Below, in pieces: positions 41,158 to 49,921 of a DNA stretch of 64,000 bases. The notes beneath the pieces were generated by a model. That model searched no databases. It saw only the letters and a list, made by a program, of their open reading frames with translations, and was not told the DNA's origin. A program made the translations under genes and the position numbers. This stretch comes from a virus, in IMG/VR virus record IMGVR_UViG_3300042540_001399, positions 226,888 through 290,887 of that record, one strand, 5' to 3'. The number at the start of each line of letters is the position of its first letter. Position 1 is the first letter of the stretch.

Positions 41158-41356
41158 TTCTCTTGTTATGTTCTTTTAATAATGTATTATAGGTGGTTTC
41201 AATTTTATCTAAATAATTTGATAACATAAGTAACTTTTCTTTAGTTACATTAAATTCATTATTCATAAAATCCAAAGCCTTAGTCAAATCTTTGTTTGAC
41301 TTATTTTTATAATCTTTAACAATTTCTTCAATTTTTTTTGCTTCTTCCAAATTCAT
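41147..41356 (-). CDS. Small coiled-coil protein, 69 aa
   Basis: Almost wholly helical and Lys/Glu/Leu-rich (KIEEIVKDYKNKSNKDLTKA). It ends 11 bp into the spike gene and starts one base after the 633-aa gene. Coupled translation with baseplate genes suggests a chaperone or linker in baseplate assembly. No family is recognised. Confidence 0.65.
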   Translation of the reverse strand: MNLEEAKKIEEIVKDYKNKSNKDLTKALDFMNNEFNVTKEKLLMLSNYLDKIETTYNTLLKEHNKRNGG

Positions 41357-41357
41357 C

Positions 41358-43259
41358 TTATAATTTTTTTCCGCTTATGTTCATCGGCATAACCACACCA
41401 CCAGGTAACCATGTCCCATAACCTGACAATCCTTCTACTTTACTATTTTCATCTTCTTCTTTTTTGTTGGCCTTGAGTTGTGAAAACAAAGCCGCTAATC
41501 CTAAATTTGGTGTACCATCAGGCATTGGTCCTGTAGGCAATCCAATTTTTTGATATTCTTCGATAGAATTAACAAATGCTCTTGATGCTGAATACCCGCT
41601 TAGTAATTTTGTTGCGACTAGTAATGGTTTAGGAATCGTATCCCCAAAACCACTTATGGCGATTTTAAGTAGTTGTAATATTTCATCAACAACCCCTTTA
41701 CATTCTCTCCAATCTTTTATTAATCTGGCAACTGTAAGAATAATTTCTATTAGTCTTAAAATAATTCTAAGTCTTGTTTGTGACGTTTCTTTAGTAACAT
41801 CTAAGATTATTGCCTGTATTAAATTTTGTATATCTTTTTTAATAATTGTAAAAAGTTCTTGGATAAATATTGCCCCTATTTGAGACATTATTTCCATAAC
41901 AAGTCTAAAAAACTTTTTTACAAAATCCATTAATGATTTAACCAAGTCACCGATAGATGATCCTAAAGATTTCAACATGATCATTATTGGTAGTAGTACT
42001 TTGGGTGAAAACAATGCGTATAATATTGCTTTGGGTATACTTTTCAATAAACTCAAATCAAAACTAATTTTAATGCCAAAACCATTATCATTTGATCCAT
42101 TAACAACGGCTGAACTTGCATTTTCTATTGCAGTATCAATAGTTTGACCTGAAATAAAAATAAGGTCGATTATTGATTGTGTAATCAATTCTGAATTCAC
42201 AGGCACTTCTACGTTATCACAGTCCTCAAAAACAATTACACCTTGATAAATATTATTTATCCTTTCTTCTATTTGGAATAGATCAACACTTGTAAATTCA
42301 AAAAATGATTCGTCTACTTCATCTAATTCAGATGTCTTCGATGTTCCAGCAACATTTATTTCTTTGTTTGAATCAAAACATAAACCTAAAATTCTTTGTA
42401 GAATAATTTCAAACTTTGAAAAATCACCAATTTTTAAATTTCCTGTACCAGACTGTATTGATAGAAATCCCGTGAGAATTTCGAATAACATCGCAATCAC
42501 GTTATTGAAATCCAAAATATCTAAACTTGCATAATAATCTTTCAGGGCTTCTGATATTTTATTAATACCCGTGAACCTTGGTTGTAAAGTTACTTTAAAA
42601 AATTGACCAGGATTGTTGTTACCATCTTGTAATACATATTCAATATCGAAAAGATCTTGTCCAGATGCTCCTTTATAGTATTGACCGTATTCGTTGAAAT
42701 ATGACGTACCCAAAGATTGAATTCTATGGTACAGTTCCTTGTTCATTGCAAAGGGCACTGTACCAATATTTATTCCTTGTTTTTCATATAAAATGGCAAA
42801 CTTTTCATCTGCAGGATCTTTTTTCAATAAAGACAACAAATCAATAGATCTTACTGGAATATATATTGGTTGGTTAGGATTATATTCTTGGTCCAAACTA
42901 CAACCGATAGTATTGATAGCTTCTTTGATTAAAATTTCTGTAATCTTTGGTTTACAGTTTGCCAAAGCTCTAACAAAAACTTTTTTAAGATATTCAATTG
43001 TGTTTGCACCTTTTCTATTAGTCAAACTTGCAATTTCAACTAATTCATCAAGTTGGGTTTTTTGTTTTTTTTGGGATCTTTTTTTTTCTTTTTTTGCTTC
43101 AGACTTTGATCTTCTATTTTGTTTTGAATTAACTTCTTCGTTGTCACCTTTTTTTTTTGACAATTCTGCAACATCTTGTCTTACCTGATTGTAGGTTTTC
43201 GCAGCATTAATTTTACTTTTTACTTCACCGTAGCTAAAATTTAAATCTTGTGAAGGCAT
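41358..43259 (-). CDS. Large baseplate or tail protein, 633 aa
   Basis: The N-terminus is a Lys/Gln/Ser-rich coil (about 30-75), then a mixed alpha/beta body. A striking helical, membrane-like zone of Ile/Leu/Phe repeats spans about residues 415-555 (SIPKAILYALFSPKVLLPIM; LVKSLMDFVKKFFRLVMEIM). The C-terminus is Gly/Pro-rich (GYGTWLPGGVVMPMNISG). A hydrophobic helical stretch in a baseplate-neighbour gene recalls tape-measure-like or hub proteins. Family not recognised. Confidence 0.7.
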   Translation of the reverse strand: MPSQDLNFSYGEVKSKINAAKTYNQVRQDVAELSKKKGDNEEVNSKQNRRSKSEAKKEKKRSQKKQKTQLDELVEIASLTNRKGANTIEYLKKVFVRALANCKPKITEILIKEAINTIGCSLDQEYNPNQPIYIPVRSIDLLSLLKKDPADEKFAILYEKQGINIGTVPFAMNKELYHRIQSLGTSYFNEYGQYYKGASGQDLFDIEYVLQDGNNNPGQFFKVTLQPRFTGINKISEALKDYYASLDILDFNNVIAMLFEILTGFLSIQSGTGNLKIGDFSKFEIILQRILGLCFDSNKEINVAGTSKTSELDEVDESFFEFTSVDLFQIEERINNIYQGVIVFEDCDNVEVPVNSELITQSIIDLIFISGQTIDTAIENASSAVVNGSNDNGFGIKISFDLSLLKSIPKAILYALFSPKVLLPIMIMLKSLGSSIGDLVKSLMDFVKKFFRLVMEIMSQIGAIFIQELFTIIKKDIQNLIQAIILDVTKETSQTRLRIILRLIEIILTVARLIKDWRECKGVVDEILQLLKIAISGFGDTIPKPLLVATKLLSGYSASRAFVNSIEEYQKIGLPTGPMPDGTPNLGLAALFSQLKANKKEEDENSKVEGLSGYGTWLPGGVVMPMNISGKKL

Positions 43260-43627
43260 TATTTATTGAGTTTGTAACTTTTATCGTCAGTGTCTTTATC
43301 AATCAAAGATTGTAGGATATCATCATTCATGTCTAAATCAGACAAAGTAAAATTATCTTGTTTTTCTTGTGACTTCTGCCATATCTGAGCTTGAAGCTTT
43401 GATAAGGACAACTTTTTTTCTACACAATCGTTAATGATCTTTTGTTGCTTTTCAATTACAGGACCAATGAGAGTCATGTCTTCAGGTTCCTTCATCATAG
43501 TCAACATTTTATTTTGTATCCTTATGGCGGTACTTCTTTGTTCTACAATTTCATTGTAAATTTCTTGCATCAAAGAAAGTAAGGAATCTTTGGTTAGGTT
43601 AATTTCTTTTTTTGTTGGTCTTGGCAT
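43259..43627 (-). CDS. Helical coiled-coil protein, 122 aa
   Basis: TAATG-type overlap with the 633-aa gene. The N-terminus (KKEINLTKDSLLSLMQEIYN) is amphipathic; the remainder is coiled coil (MLTMMKEPEDMTLIGPVIEK, then KQQKIINDCVEKKL). Probably a small baseplate or tail assembly protein, by linkage. A late-type core abuts the start. Confidence 0.65.
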   Translation of the reverse strand: MPRPTKKEINLTKDSLLSLMQEIYNEIVEQRSTAIRIQNKMLTMMKEPEDMTLIGPVIEKQQKIINDCVEKKLSLSKLQAQIWQKSQEKQDNFTLSDLDMNDDILQSLIDKDTDDKSYKLNK

Positions 43628-43630
43628 AAC

Positions 43631-43638
43631 TATAAATA
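43631..43638 (-). promoter_or_regulatory. TATTTATA late-type element abutting a start, minus strand
   Basis: Reads AATATTTATAG on the minus strand, ending 3 nt before the ATG of the 122-aa gene at 43627, and probably opens the baseplate operon. Confidence 0.5.
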
Positions 43639-43647
43639 TTTTTATTT

Positions 43648-44397
43648 CTATTTTAACATATCATTAATTATTTCTTGATAAATTTTCTTGTATCTCTTCA
43701 AAGAATTTCTAATTTCTTTTGTAGAAAGATTAGTCATTTCTCGTATTTCAAACAAAACAACATTTTTATTAAACTTGTTGTTGTTCGAATTATCAACAAA
43801 TATATTATTATAGTTACGGAATATTTCCATAAGAGCTTGACCTAGCTTCATTTCTTGTTCACTAATTGATTTATCGTCCATAGAATCTGTAAGTTTAATA
43901 ATAAATTTATTTATTATTTCTTCAGTAGATATACTATCATCGTCTATATGATAAATCATATCAGGGGCATTATGTAAATCCGCAGAAATATCTTCATATG
44001 AAACTTTACGATTCATATCTTTTTGATCTTTCAGTATTTGGCCCATTAAATAATTTTTACATATAGTACCAAAATATGAATATGCCTTTTTTTCTTTTGA
44101 TGGTTTAAATTTATCAATTTTTGTCATCAAAAAAGAATGAGTGTCAACATGGATTTCATTAAAATCCATATCTTTTCTGTATAATTTATATCGTCTTATA
44201 ATTGACGATATCATTTTATCCAAGGGAAATCTTAAATATTCATTATAAATTTTATTCTTTTCATCCATAGTGTTCGCAGTTAAAAACATCCTAACTGCGT
44301 TTTCTTCTGGTTCATCAAAATAATTATTTAACTTAGGTTTCCTTCCCTTCTTTTTCTTTTCATTCTGGGTTTCGTTTAAATCTAATTTTAATTCCAT
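43648..44397 (-). CDS. gp55: Late-transcription sigma factor (gp55-like), 249 aa
   Basis: The central region YNEYLRFPLDKMISSIIRRY ... HSFLMTKIDKFKPSKEKKAY ... YFGTICKNYLMGQILKD has the sigma-70 region 2 layout, as in T4 gp55. The C-terminus (TNLSTKEIRNSLKRYKKIY) is a helix-turn-helix-like segment. The factor directs host RNA polymerase to phage late promoters; T4 gp55 reads TATAAATA, and an A/T-only TATTTAT(A) element precedes many genes here. Upstream N-terminal basic stretch (KKKKGRKPKLNN) is AT-hook-like. It is followed by the virion genes and preceded by the glycan cluster. Confidence 0.82.
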   Translation of the reverse strand: MELKLDLNETQNEKKKKGRKPKLNNYFDEPEENAVRMFLTANTMDEKNKIYNEYLRFPLDKMISSIIRRYKLYRKDMDFNEIHVDTHSFLMTKIDKFKPSKEKKAYSYFGTICKNYLMGQILKDQKDMNRKVSYEDISADLHNAPDMIYHIDDDSISTEEIINKFIIKLTDSMDDKSISEQEMKLGQALMEIFRNYNNIFVDNSNNNKFNKNVVLFEIREMTNLSTKEIRNSLKRYKKIYQEIINDMLK

Positions 44398-45203
44398 TAA
44401 ACCTCTTGGGGTTCATATTTTATATCTCTTTGTTTAATATAGAAATATTCTTTCTTTGCTGAATCTATCCAAAACTTAACTTCATCTTCACTAAGTCTAT
44501 CATCAGAATTTTTATAATTCCAAAAAATTGAACCTTCTCTCAAATTCATATGTTTATAACCAATTTTTGGAATTGTCATAATCTTAACTGAATTTTGTGT
44601 TAGTCTTAAAAAGAACTCATATCCAAATGTCAATTTGATATTATTTTTAATCATACCATTGTTAATATAATCATCTTTTTTTATTATCAGTCCTGATATT
44701 TGAAAGTTTTGATAGTTCAAAAGAGTTTCATTTGTTAACAACCCTAAGTCTTGTGATATGTTTGCGGCAAACGTTGCTTCATTTGTAAAACCAACAAAGA
44801 CACCTTGTTCATTTACGTCGACAACAATCGGTAAAAATACACCAACATCTTCATATAAATTCATATATTTGGTTGCGTTTTTAAACCAAATGCTCGAATA
44901 CTCGTCATCGAATTCCAACAAAGAAATCCATTTTGAATTTGATGATGTTGCACCATAATTAATTTGGTCCGCAAAATTGGGTTCTTTATCCCAAACTAAC
45001 TTAGTTACATTTAGTTCTTCAAAATCATAGTTTTCAATATGTTCTGACAAGAATTTTTCATCACAGTAAACTATGATTAGTTCATTTATGTAATCTTTTT
45101 GATTTTTTACTGATGTAATACATCTATTGAAGTACTCTTCAAAATTTCTTGCTTTACCTGATTTTATAGGTAATATAACCGATATTGTATTATTATTTTC
45201 CAT
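44397..45203 (-). CDS. Glycosyltransferase family 2-like protein, 268 aa
   Basis: GT-A start ISVILPIKSGKARNFEEYFN, RCITSVKNQ, and an acidic sugar-nucleotide motif LLEFDDEY in place of the usual DxD. A conserved late segment (FGYEFFLRLT) resembles the acceptor-side motif. It starts one base from the sigma factor gene. It is one of at least six glycosyltransferases in this cluster; the donor and acceptor are unknown. Confidence 0.78.
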   Translation of the reverse strand: MENNNTISVILPIKSGKARNFEEYFNRCITSVKNQKDYINELIIVYCDEKFLSEHIENYDFEELNVTKLVWDKEPNFADQINYGATSSNSKWISLLEFDDEYSSIWFKNATKYMNLYEDVGVFLPIVVDVNEQGVFVGFTNEATFAANISQDLGLLTNETLLNYQNFQISGLIIKKDDYINNGMIKNNIKLTFGYEFFLRLTQNSVKIMTIPKIGYKHMNLREGSIFWNYKNSDDRLSEDEVKFWIDSAKKEYFYIKQRDIKYEPQEV

Positions 45204-45206
45204 ATA

Positions 45207-46265
45207 TTAAATTGTTTCTGTTTTAGTTAATTGTGATTCAAAACTTTCTAATCTTGTAGCGAGTACATCATTAAAAAATGTGATTACATCATTTTTGAAC
45301 TTTTCGTCAGATGATAAACTTTCCGATGTTTTATCCATATTTACGTAAAGTTCAGGATTAATATTATCTTCTAACCAATTTTGTATAAAATCCGCAACTA
45401 CATCTGGTAACATGTTTTTGTTATTTATCCAAATTCCATTATCTTCATTCATCCAATTTGGTACTAAGTTTGGTACTAATCCAATGACAGGAATTCCCAT
45501 TTTAATAGATTCCAATGGAAAAGTTCCCCATCCACTATTTTCATCTACCCAAATTGATACAAAACTATCATTCATTGCTTGTGCAAACTCTGTTTCTGAA
45601 AGACCTCTAAGATCTCTAAATGTGATCCATCTATATTGTGGGAACTTAGCATAAAAAGTTTTAATCAAATTTGTTGTGTCTCTGTGATCTCTTGTGTGAA
45701 TCGAAACTATTGTTTTTGGTGGTAACTCTTGTTTCTTAAAACAAGAAGAAATTTTGGGTTCGACCACGTCAACTGTAATATTTCTAACTACATTTTTTAT
45801 ATATTCTTTTTGATTTTCGGAAGTTGTTAAACATTTCAAAAACCCTAATAACGGCCAAGTTTGACCAGGTTGAAGGGTTTCAAAAATATAATCATAAGAT
45901 TGACATAGTACAATTTTTCCACAAGGTAACTTAGTGATTTGATCCATTACAAATCCATATATTTCAGGAACAATTATTAAATCTTCAGGAGAAACATCTA
46001 AATTTGTCCCTTCTATTGCCTTATGTGGTAATTCATTCATATATTCTTCACCCAACCAATCAGTAACACCAAAATAATCTGGTTTTTCATGTAGAATTAT
46101 AGGATTGAATCCTTCATGTTTTAAGTCCATAGCCATTTGATAGATGTATCTAACTGATGCCTTGGCATTACCTTTGGTGTCTTGTACCAAAAAATAAATT
46201 CTTGATTTTTTGTCTTTCATGTTCTGAATAGACTTTTCTAACTTAGATATTTGTTCTGTATTCAT
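45207..46265 (-). CDS. GT-B-fold glycosyltransferase, 352 aa
   Basis: A helical lead of 20 residues is followed by a Rossmann-like N domain (RIYFLVQDTKGNAKASVRYI) and a C domain with PPKTIVSIHTRDHRDT and the donor-binding end SGWGTFPLESIKMGIPVIGL. The latter is the usual E-x7-E-like segment of GT4-type enzymes. It contributes to phage or host glycan modification. Adjacent genes overlap or nearly touch, so it is likely part of one transcript. Confidence 0.8.
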   Translation of the reverse strand: MNTEQISKLEKSIQNMKDKKSRIYFLVQDTKGNAKASVRYIYQMAMDLKHEGFNPIILHEKPDYFGVTDWLGEEYMNELPHKAIEGTNLDVSPEDLIIVPEIYGFVMDQITKLPCGKIVLCQSYDYIFETLQPGQTWPLLGFLKCLTTSENQKEYIKNVVRNITVDVVEPKISSCFKKQELPPKTIVSIHTRDHRDTTNLIKTFYAKFPQYRWITFRDLRGLSETEFAQAMNDSFVSIWVDENSGWGTFPLESIKMGIPVIGLVPNLVPNWMNEDNGIWINNKNMLPDVVADFIQNWLEDNINPELYVNMDKTSESLSSDEKFKNDVITFFNDVLATRLESFESQLTKTETI

Positions 46266-46269
46266 ATTT

Positions 46270-46524
46270 TTATAATTTGTTTATTATTTTTTTCATCAAA
46301 AGTGTATTGAATGCTATTTTGAAAGGAATTGATAATTCGTGACTTTTAAGTCCTAAATTTTCATCAACTTCATTAGACTCAGTAAGTACCGTTTCTAGCA
46401 TAGATTTTATAGTTTCGTACTTTACCAAATGTATTTGTGGTTCCCCACTTGTACTTGTCATGTTTACGTGGTCTTCTAAAGCGTCAAGATCAACGTAGTA
46501 ATTTTCATTGAGTATTTTGAACAT
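46270..46524 (-). CDS. Small unknown protein, 84 aa
   Basis: TAATG overlap with the gene upstream on the same strand. Mixed alpha/beta, acidic, with a potential L-T-E site and a hydrophobic C-terminal helix (IPFKIAFNTLLMKKIINKL). No family is recognised. Confidence 0.6.
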   Translation of the reverse strand: MFKILNENYYVDLDALEDHVNMTSTSGEPQIHLVKYETIKSMLETVLTESNEVDENLGLKSHELSIPFKIAFNTLLMKKIINKL

Positions 46525-47201
46525 TATGTATTTATTTTATTTATTACATCTTCAAATTCAGAAAGTGATCTTATAGTGAAGTTGCAATCTATATGTTTAT
46601 TATATTCAGTTTCAAACTTAACTAAAGTTTTATCTTCATACTTAGTCAATAATAATGCAGGGTTTGATGTAAGTAAAACATCTATTTCATCAAACATTTT
46701 ATTTTTTGTGACTTCACTATAAAACAAAACCTTTTCGATAAGACAACCAAATTTTGATAAGAAAAAAAGTGATGATGGTTTTGATTTACCAATTTCATCA
46801 GAAACAATAATCAAATCGTGATTTTCTCTAATTTTATAATATAAATCATTTAAAATATTGAAGGTGTTAATTTCTGTTGATGGCGCATGTCCAAAAAGTT
46901 CCATAGTGTAGTCTTCATACATAAAAGAATAAAGTTCATCTTTTGATCTGAAAGCAAAATGATTCATTAAATTTAATGATGTTACTTCATTTTTTATTTC
47001 ATAATTAAAAAATGTTTTATCTTCGATGATTGACAATTCTGTAGATCCAGAATTTTCAGGATCAAATTCCAAATCAAAAGATTGTAGTGTTTCATCATGA
47101 TCAACATCTACTAAATGTTTTTCATAAAGTTGTTTGAACTTACCTATTGTGTCCCTTAGAACACCATTAATTTCAATCCCTATTCTCTTTGTCATATTCA
47201 T
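46524..47201 (-). CDS. HAD-like protein with altered nucleophile motif, 225 aa
   Basis: Start RIGIEINGVLRDTIGKF has the position of HAD motif I, but with E-I-N instead of D-x-D. The later IIVSDEIGKSKPSSLFFLSK fits motifs II/III and FDEIDVLLTSNPALL fits the fourth acidic motif. If HAD-related, it probably lacks phosphatase activity. The gene overlaps phoH by 29 bp; a second start two codons in (47195) would not remove the overlap. Confidence 0.6.
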   Translation of the reverse strand: MNMTKRIGIEINGVLRDTIGKFKQLYEKHLVDVDHDETLQSFDLEFDPENSGSTELSIIEDKTFFNYEIKNEVTSLNLMNHFAFRSKDELYSFMYEDYTMELFGHAPSTEINTFNILNDLYYKIRENHDLIIVSDEIGKSKPSSLFFLSKFGCLIEKVLFYSEVTKNKMFDEIDVLLTSNPALLLTKYEDKTLVKFETEYNKHIDCNFTIRSLSEFEDVINKINT

Positions 47202-47910
47202 TTAGTATTTTACCAATTAATGGGTTTCTAACATTTTTAGCATTTCTAAAATCATATACACCAATATCATCCACATTTTGAAATCTTTGAAGTGCGTCAT
47301 AAAGTCCTGATTGTTTTTTATCTTTGTATCTATCTGTTTGTTCTAAGTCACCTGATATAAAAAATTTACTATTGAAACCAATTCTAGTTAACAATAATTT
47401 CATTTGATTTGGTGTTGAATTTTGAGCTTCCTCAAAAATTAATATAGAATTGTCAATATTCATACCTCTCATGTATGCCAAGGCAAATACTTCGATAATT
47501 TCAGATTCTTTAAGTTTTTCTCTTGCTTCTTTACCAATTATTTTATTTAAAAGATAGTATGATGGAAAAATATACGGATCTAGTTTTTCTTCTAAATTAC
47601 CTGGTAATGAACCAAGTTTTTCTTCAGCTTCGACGGCAGGTCTCACAATAATTATTTTTTCGTAGGCGTTGTTTGGGTCCATAAGAAGATCGACAGCCGC
47701 CTTCATAGATATATAACTTTTACCTACGCCCGCCGGTCCTGAACAAATTGTGATTTGATTTTCTTTTAGTATGTTATAATATTCTTCCTGATTTGGTGAT
47801 AAAAATTTATTTTTTTGTTTTTTCTTAATAACTGTATTAATAAATTCTTTTTTTGAAAATGATTTGATTTCTGTTTCCTCGTTTTGATTTACCTTTTTTC
47901 TATTCGTCAT
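47173..47910 (-). CDS. phoH: PhoH-like ATPase, 245 aa
   Basis: Walker A GPAGVGKS (about residue 60), the PhoH signature RPAVEAEEKLGSLPG, Walker B SILIFEEAQN and a C-terminal FFISGDLEQTD. PhoH-like proteins are widespread in marine phages and are predicted RNA- or NTP-related ATPases. The role in infection is not settled. The start overlaps the stop of the downstream-coded glycosyltransferase by 4 bp. Confidence 0.92.
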   Translation of the reverse strand: MTNRKKVNQNEETEIKSFSKKEFINTVIKKKQKNKFLSPNQEEYYNILKENQITICSGPAGVGKSYISMKAAVDLLMDPNNAYEKIIIVRPAVEAEEKLGSLPGNLEEKLDPYIFPSYYLLNKIIGKEAREKLKESEIIEVFALAYMRGMNIDNSILIFEEAQNSTPNQMKLLLTRIGFNSKFFISGDLEQTDRYKDKKQSGLYDALQRFQNVDDIGVYDFRNAKNVRNPLIGKILNEYDKENRD

Positions 47911-48494
47911 TTCAACGTAGTTGATAGTTTATTGTAGTAGCTTATTGGTTGATTCCAAATGGCGCATTTCATACCGTAATAATTATATACAGATTCCCAA
48001 AAAAGAAAATCCTTAGAATTTACACCTTCTTTGTGTTCAGATGGCCACTTACAACTTTCTAAACATTTGAAGTTACAAAGAACATTACCCGTGTCAATTC
48101 TACCAAAGGCTGGTTTACTTGATATCAATCTCAAATTATTGTCAAATGATAATTGTTGTCCAACTAACATACCTCTAAAATTATGTTCTATACACTCTAA
48201 ATATTTAAAATACATATTTTCATGAAAAATAGTGTCGTCATCTAAAAAACAAAAATACCCATTTTTTATATTTTGAAAAACCGCATTTCTTTTTTTATAT
48301 ATTTCACTATCTTCACAATCTACACTATAAACTTTTACATTATTACTTTTTAAAAATTCTAAATCGGGTAATGGTCTTTTTTTTGTGTGTGATATGTGCC
48401 AAATAATATCTTCATTGGCCAAAATAGAGTTATATATGTTTGTTAAGTTTTCATATCTAAATAAAGGAGTTATAATGTGTAAGTTATTTTTCAT
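47907..48494 (-). CDS. Glycosyltransferase-like protein, 195 aa
   Basis: Start at 48494 (MKNNLHIITPLFRYEN) is preferred; an earlier ATG at 48536 would overlap the NeuD-like gene by 53 bp. GT-A features: HIITPLFRYENL near the N-terminus and GYFCFLDDDTIFHENM with a DDD metal motif. The C-terminal half is short, so this is a minimal GT-A enzyme. Conserved Cys near GNVLCNFKCLESCKW may be structural. Confidence 0.75.
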   Translation of the reverse strand: MKNNLHIITPLFRYENLTNIYNSILANEDIIWHISHTKKRPLPDLEFLKSNNVKVYSVDCEDSEIYKKRNAVFQNIKNGYFCFLDDDTIFHENMYFKYLECIEHNFRGMLVGQQLSFDNNLRLISSKPAFGRIDTGNVLCNFKCLESCKWPSEHKEGVNSKDFLFWESVYNYYGMKCAIWNQPISYYNKLSTTLK

Positions 48495-49122
48495 TTTTTC
48501 TAACAATTTTACATGGGTTACCATAAGCAACAACATCGTCAGGAATATCTTTAGTTACTAAAGATCCGGCACCTATTATTACGTTTTTACCTATTTTTAC
48601 GTTATCAATTATATTTGATCCCATACCTACTGTTGTTTTTTCACCAATTTCTACAAATCCAGCTATATTTACGCCAGGATTTATAGTAACAAAATTATTT
48701 ATTATTGTGTGATGACCAATAGAAGAATTTCTATTAATTGAAACAAAATCACCGATGGTTGTGTGTCCGGCAACTGAAACAGATGAGTTTATTAAACATC
48801 CAAAACCTAATGTTGATGTTTTGGATATTTGCGCTGACTTATGAATTATTTTTATAAATTTATTTTTATCAAGATTAAATAAATTGAAAACTGAAAATTT
48901 ATTTTCTGATTTGTTGACACCTAAAAAGAAATAATCTGAATCCTGAAAATTTTCCGTGAAATCGATCAAAAAATTTTCATTTTCAATTGGGTGGACTATT
49001 GGTAATTTTAGATTATTATATATTTCAATTTTTGGGAAAATTTCATTTGATTCCAAATTGTCTGTGATCATTGTAATCACAGGGTCACTTTTACCTATAA
49101 CTATTAATTTTTTTATTTCCAA
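48484..49122 (-). CDS. NeuD-like hexapeptide-repeat acetyltransferase, 212 aa
   Basis: N-terminal Rossmann-like domain (KKLIVIGKSDPVITMITD) and C-terminal left-handed beta-helix hexapeptide repeats (SVSVAGHTTIGDFVSINRN, VNIAGFVEIGEKTTVGMG), ending GNPCKIV. This matches sugar O/N-acetyltransferases of the NeuD/PglD type. His of AGHTTIG and of IGHHTI are the catalytic candidates. Probably acetylates the sugar made by the local cluster. Confidence 0.88.
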   Translation of the reverse strand: MEIKKLIVIGKSDPVITMITDNLESNEIFPKIEIYNNLKLPIVHPIENENFLIDFTENFQDSDYFFLGVNKSENKFSVFNLFNLDKNKFIKIIHKSAQISKTSTLGFGCLINSSVSVAGHTTIGDFVSINRNSSIGHHTIINNFVTINPGVNIAGFVEIGEKTTVGMGSNIIDNVKIGKNVIIGAGSLVTKDIPDDVVAYGNPCKIVRKNEK

Positions 49123-49921
49123 AACCCAAGTTTTTAAATTCGATCGGGGACATGATGTCCATTCCCATATTTTCTATAATACTATGTGTTCTTTTTAATA
49201 AATCAATATTTTTTGCTTTTTGTTTGTCTTTAAGATATAAATTATCTTCTAACCCAACTCTCAGACCATCGGCATAAATTAAACCTAAAATATTTGAGTT
49301 AAGTTGGTGTTTACCTATACCACCGAAACAAACTTTGGAATTTTCTGGTAAATTATTCACTATTGACGATACCGTTGATATGTCTAGCTGAGCATTAAAG
49401 ATATTGCTAAAAATAACATTTATGTAATTTGGTCCTGTTAATATTTTTTTTCCCATAAGATATTTGGTATAATTTAACATGCCGGAATCAAAGCATTCAA
49501 TTTCTGGTACTACACCAAAATCATTCATTTTTTCAATTAGTTTCAAAATCATTTCAGGTTCGTTGACTGAAGATCCTTGAGGAAAATTCAATGATGACAT
49601 TGTTAGTGATCCCATGTCGGGCATTAATTCCAATACTTCAGATCTTTTTTCAAACTCGGGATATAATCTGCCGGTTAACGAAACACAAATTGTTAAATCA
49701 GAACAATTTTTTCTAATTCCATCAATTATCTGTCCATAAATTTCTGACTTATATGTGTTAGAAAAATTTTTAGGATCTCTAGCATGAATGTGCACCATAG
49801 TTATACCCAAGTCATATGCTTCGTGAACCTCTTCTATAATTTCATTTGGGTGTAAAGGAGCTAAAGAATTTTCTCTTGTTGTCTGTGTTCCTGTAGGCGT
49901 AAAATTTATTATTTTTTTCAT
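49091..49921 (-). CDS. BKACE-family (beta-keto acid cleavage, DUF849-type) enzyme, 276 aa
   Basis: The family signature is clear: INFTPTGTQTTRENS near the start, HPNEIIEEVHEAYDLGITMV, then HIHARDP with the metal-binding H-x-H. FGGIGKHQL and YADGLRVGLEDN near the end are the usual substrate-pocket segments. BKACE enzymes condense beta-keto acids with acetyl-CoA, the classic case being 3-keto-5-aminohexanoate in lysine fermentation. It overlaps the NeuD-like gene by 32 bp and the DegT-like gene by 4 bp, so it is integral to the sugar cluster. Possible supply of an acyl group for a modified sugar (inference). Confidence 0.85.
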   Translation of the reverse strand: MKKIINFTPTGTQTTRENSLAPLHPNEIIEEVHEAYDLGITMVHIHARDPKNFSNTYKSEIYGQIIDGIRKNCSDLTICVSLTGRLYPEFEKRSEVLELMPDMGSLTMSSLNFPQGSSVNEPEMILKLIEKMNDFGVVPEIECFDSGMLNYTKYLMGKKILTGPNYINVIFSNIFNAQLDISTVSSIVNNLPENSKVCFGGIGKHQLNSNILGLIYADGLRVGLEDNLYLKDKQKAKNIDLLKRTHSIIENMGMDIMSPIEFKNLGFGNKKINSYR

